Source: Desulfotignum sp. (GTDB lineage: Bacteria; Desulfobacterota; Desulfobacteria; Desulfobacterales; Desulfobacteraceae). Taken from it: DNA of 6,693 nt. Position numbers and translations under genes: made by a program. This document shows, piece by piece, positions 6,568 through 6,693 of this stretch. Position 1 is the stretch's first letter; each line of letters opens with the position of its first letter. The stretch is from the NCBI GenBank assembly GCA_021737445.1, contig JAIPDY010000181.1, positions 1-6,693 on the forward strand, read 5' to 3'. The notes below the pieces were generated by a model. That model was not told the origin of the DNA and did no database searches. It worked only from the letters and a program-made list of their open reading frames with translations.

Positions 6568-6580
6568 CATCCAATGTCAA
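6551..6580 (-). promoter_or_regulatory. Sigma-70 type promoter of the carboxyltransferase / acyl-CoA dehydrogenase unit
   Basis: On the minus strand a perfect TTGACA (6580-6575) is followed after 18 bases by TACACA (6556-6551). The -10 box is weak, but the spacing is the same as in the iorA promoter. Upstream of the -35 box, 6600-6581 is almost pure A/T and may act as an UP element, a feature the iorA promoter lacks. Predicted start near 6544 gives a leader of about 34 bases before the ATG at 6510. Confidence 0.7.
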
Positions 6581-6645
6581 GCATATATTTTTAATTTATT
6601 GCAATATGGAAGTCTGTGATGTATTTATTTTTTCAGGCATTGTCG

Positions 6646-6680
6646 GGTGAGTCTTTGACGGCCGGATGAATCAACTCACC
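6646..6680. repeat. Inverted repeat, 7-base arms, in the unassigned upstream sequence
   Basis: GGTGAGT (6646-6652) and ACTCACC (6674-6680) are perfect inverted arms around 21 bases that include CGGCCG-like GC-rich sequence. Neither strand has a T run after the second arm, so it is not a usual intrinsic terminator. It may lie in the end of an upstream gene: a minus-strand frame is open from 6692 to a TGA at 6633, but it is too short to call. Confidence 0.35.
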
Positions 6681-6693
6681 ATATGGCCAACAG

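Noticed and set aside
6633..6692. C-terminal end of an upstream minus-strand gene, closing with TGA at 6635-6633
   Set aside because: Nineteen sense codons without a stop are common by chance and no motif is recognisable, so it is not listed as a gene.
6666..6693. Divergent plus-strand gene starting at ATG 6666 (MNQLTIWPT)
   Set aside because: No Shine-Dalgarno sequence at proper spacing and only nine codons visible.

Overview
The window carries five complete genes and the first codons of a sixth, all read leftward (minus strand). From upstream to downstream they are: a biotin-dependent acyl-CoA carboxylase carboxyltransferase subunit (6510 to 4951), an acyl-CoA dehydrogenase (4930 to 3785), indolepyruvate ferredoxin oxidoreductase alpha and beta subunits (iorA 3697 to 1835, iorB 1824 to 1261), a family III CoA-transferase (1249 to 59), and the start of a probable GntR/FadR-type transcription regulator (55 to beyond base 1). 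The oxygen-sensitive, ferredoxin-reducing IOR enzyme, acyl-CoA chemistry and moderately GC-rich codon use suggest an anaerobic bacterium that oxidises organic or amino acids. A Desulfobacterota sulfate reducer is a plausible source. That taxonomic statement is inference from gene content; no marker gene is present.

Layout: there are two transcription units in series. Unit 1 is carboxyltransferase and acyl-CoA dehydrogenase, separated by 20 bases. Unit 2 is iorA, iorB, CoA-transferase and regulator, with gaps of 10, 11 and 3 bases. Each unit is preceded by a promoter with a perfect TTGACA -35 box. In both, a near-identical 15-base palindrome (TGTATAC-N-GTATACA type) starts exactly 9 bases after the -35 box and covers the -10 region. 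The only non-coding stretches are 3698-3784 (promoter and operator of unit 2) and 6511-6693 (promoter and operator of unit 1 plus unassigned sequence).

How the genes may work together (inference): IOR oxidatively decarboxylates a 2-oxo acid to an acyl-CoA and reduces ferredoxin. The CoA-transferase activates a free acid, or releases one, by exchanging CoA. The dehydrogenase introduces an alpha,beta double bond, and the carboxyltransferase carboxylates (or decarboxylates) an acyl-CoA. The shared operators, and a GntR-type gene closing unit 2, suggest one local repressor controls both units and its own synthesis. The substrate cannot be read from the sequence. The carboxyltransferase has unusual active-site residues, so it may not be an ordinary propionyl-CoA carboxylase. 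No biotin carboxylase or biotin carrier gene is in the window.
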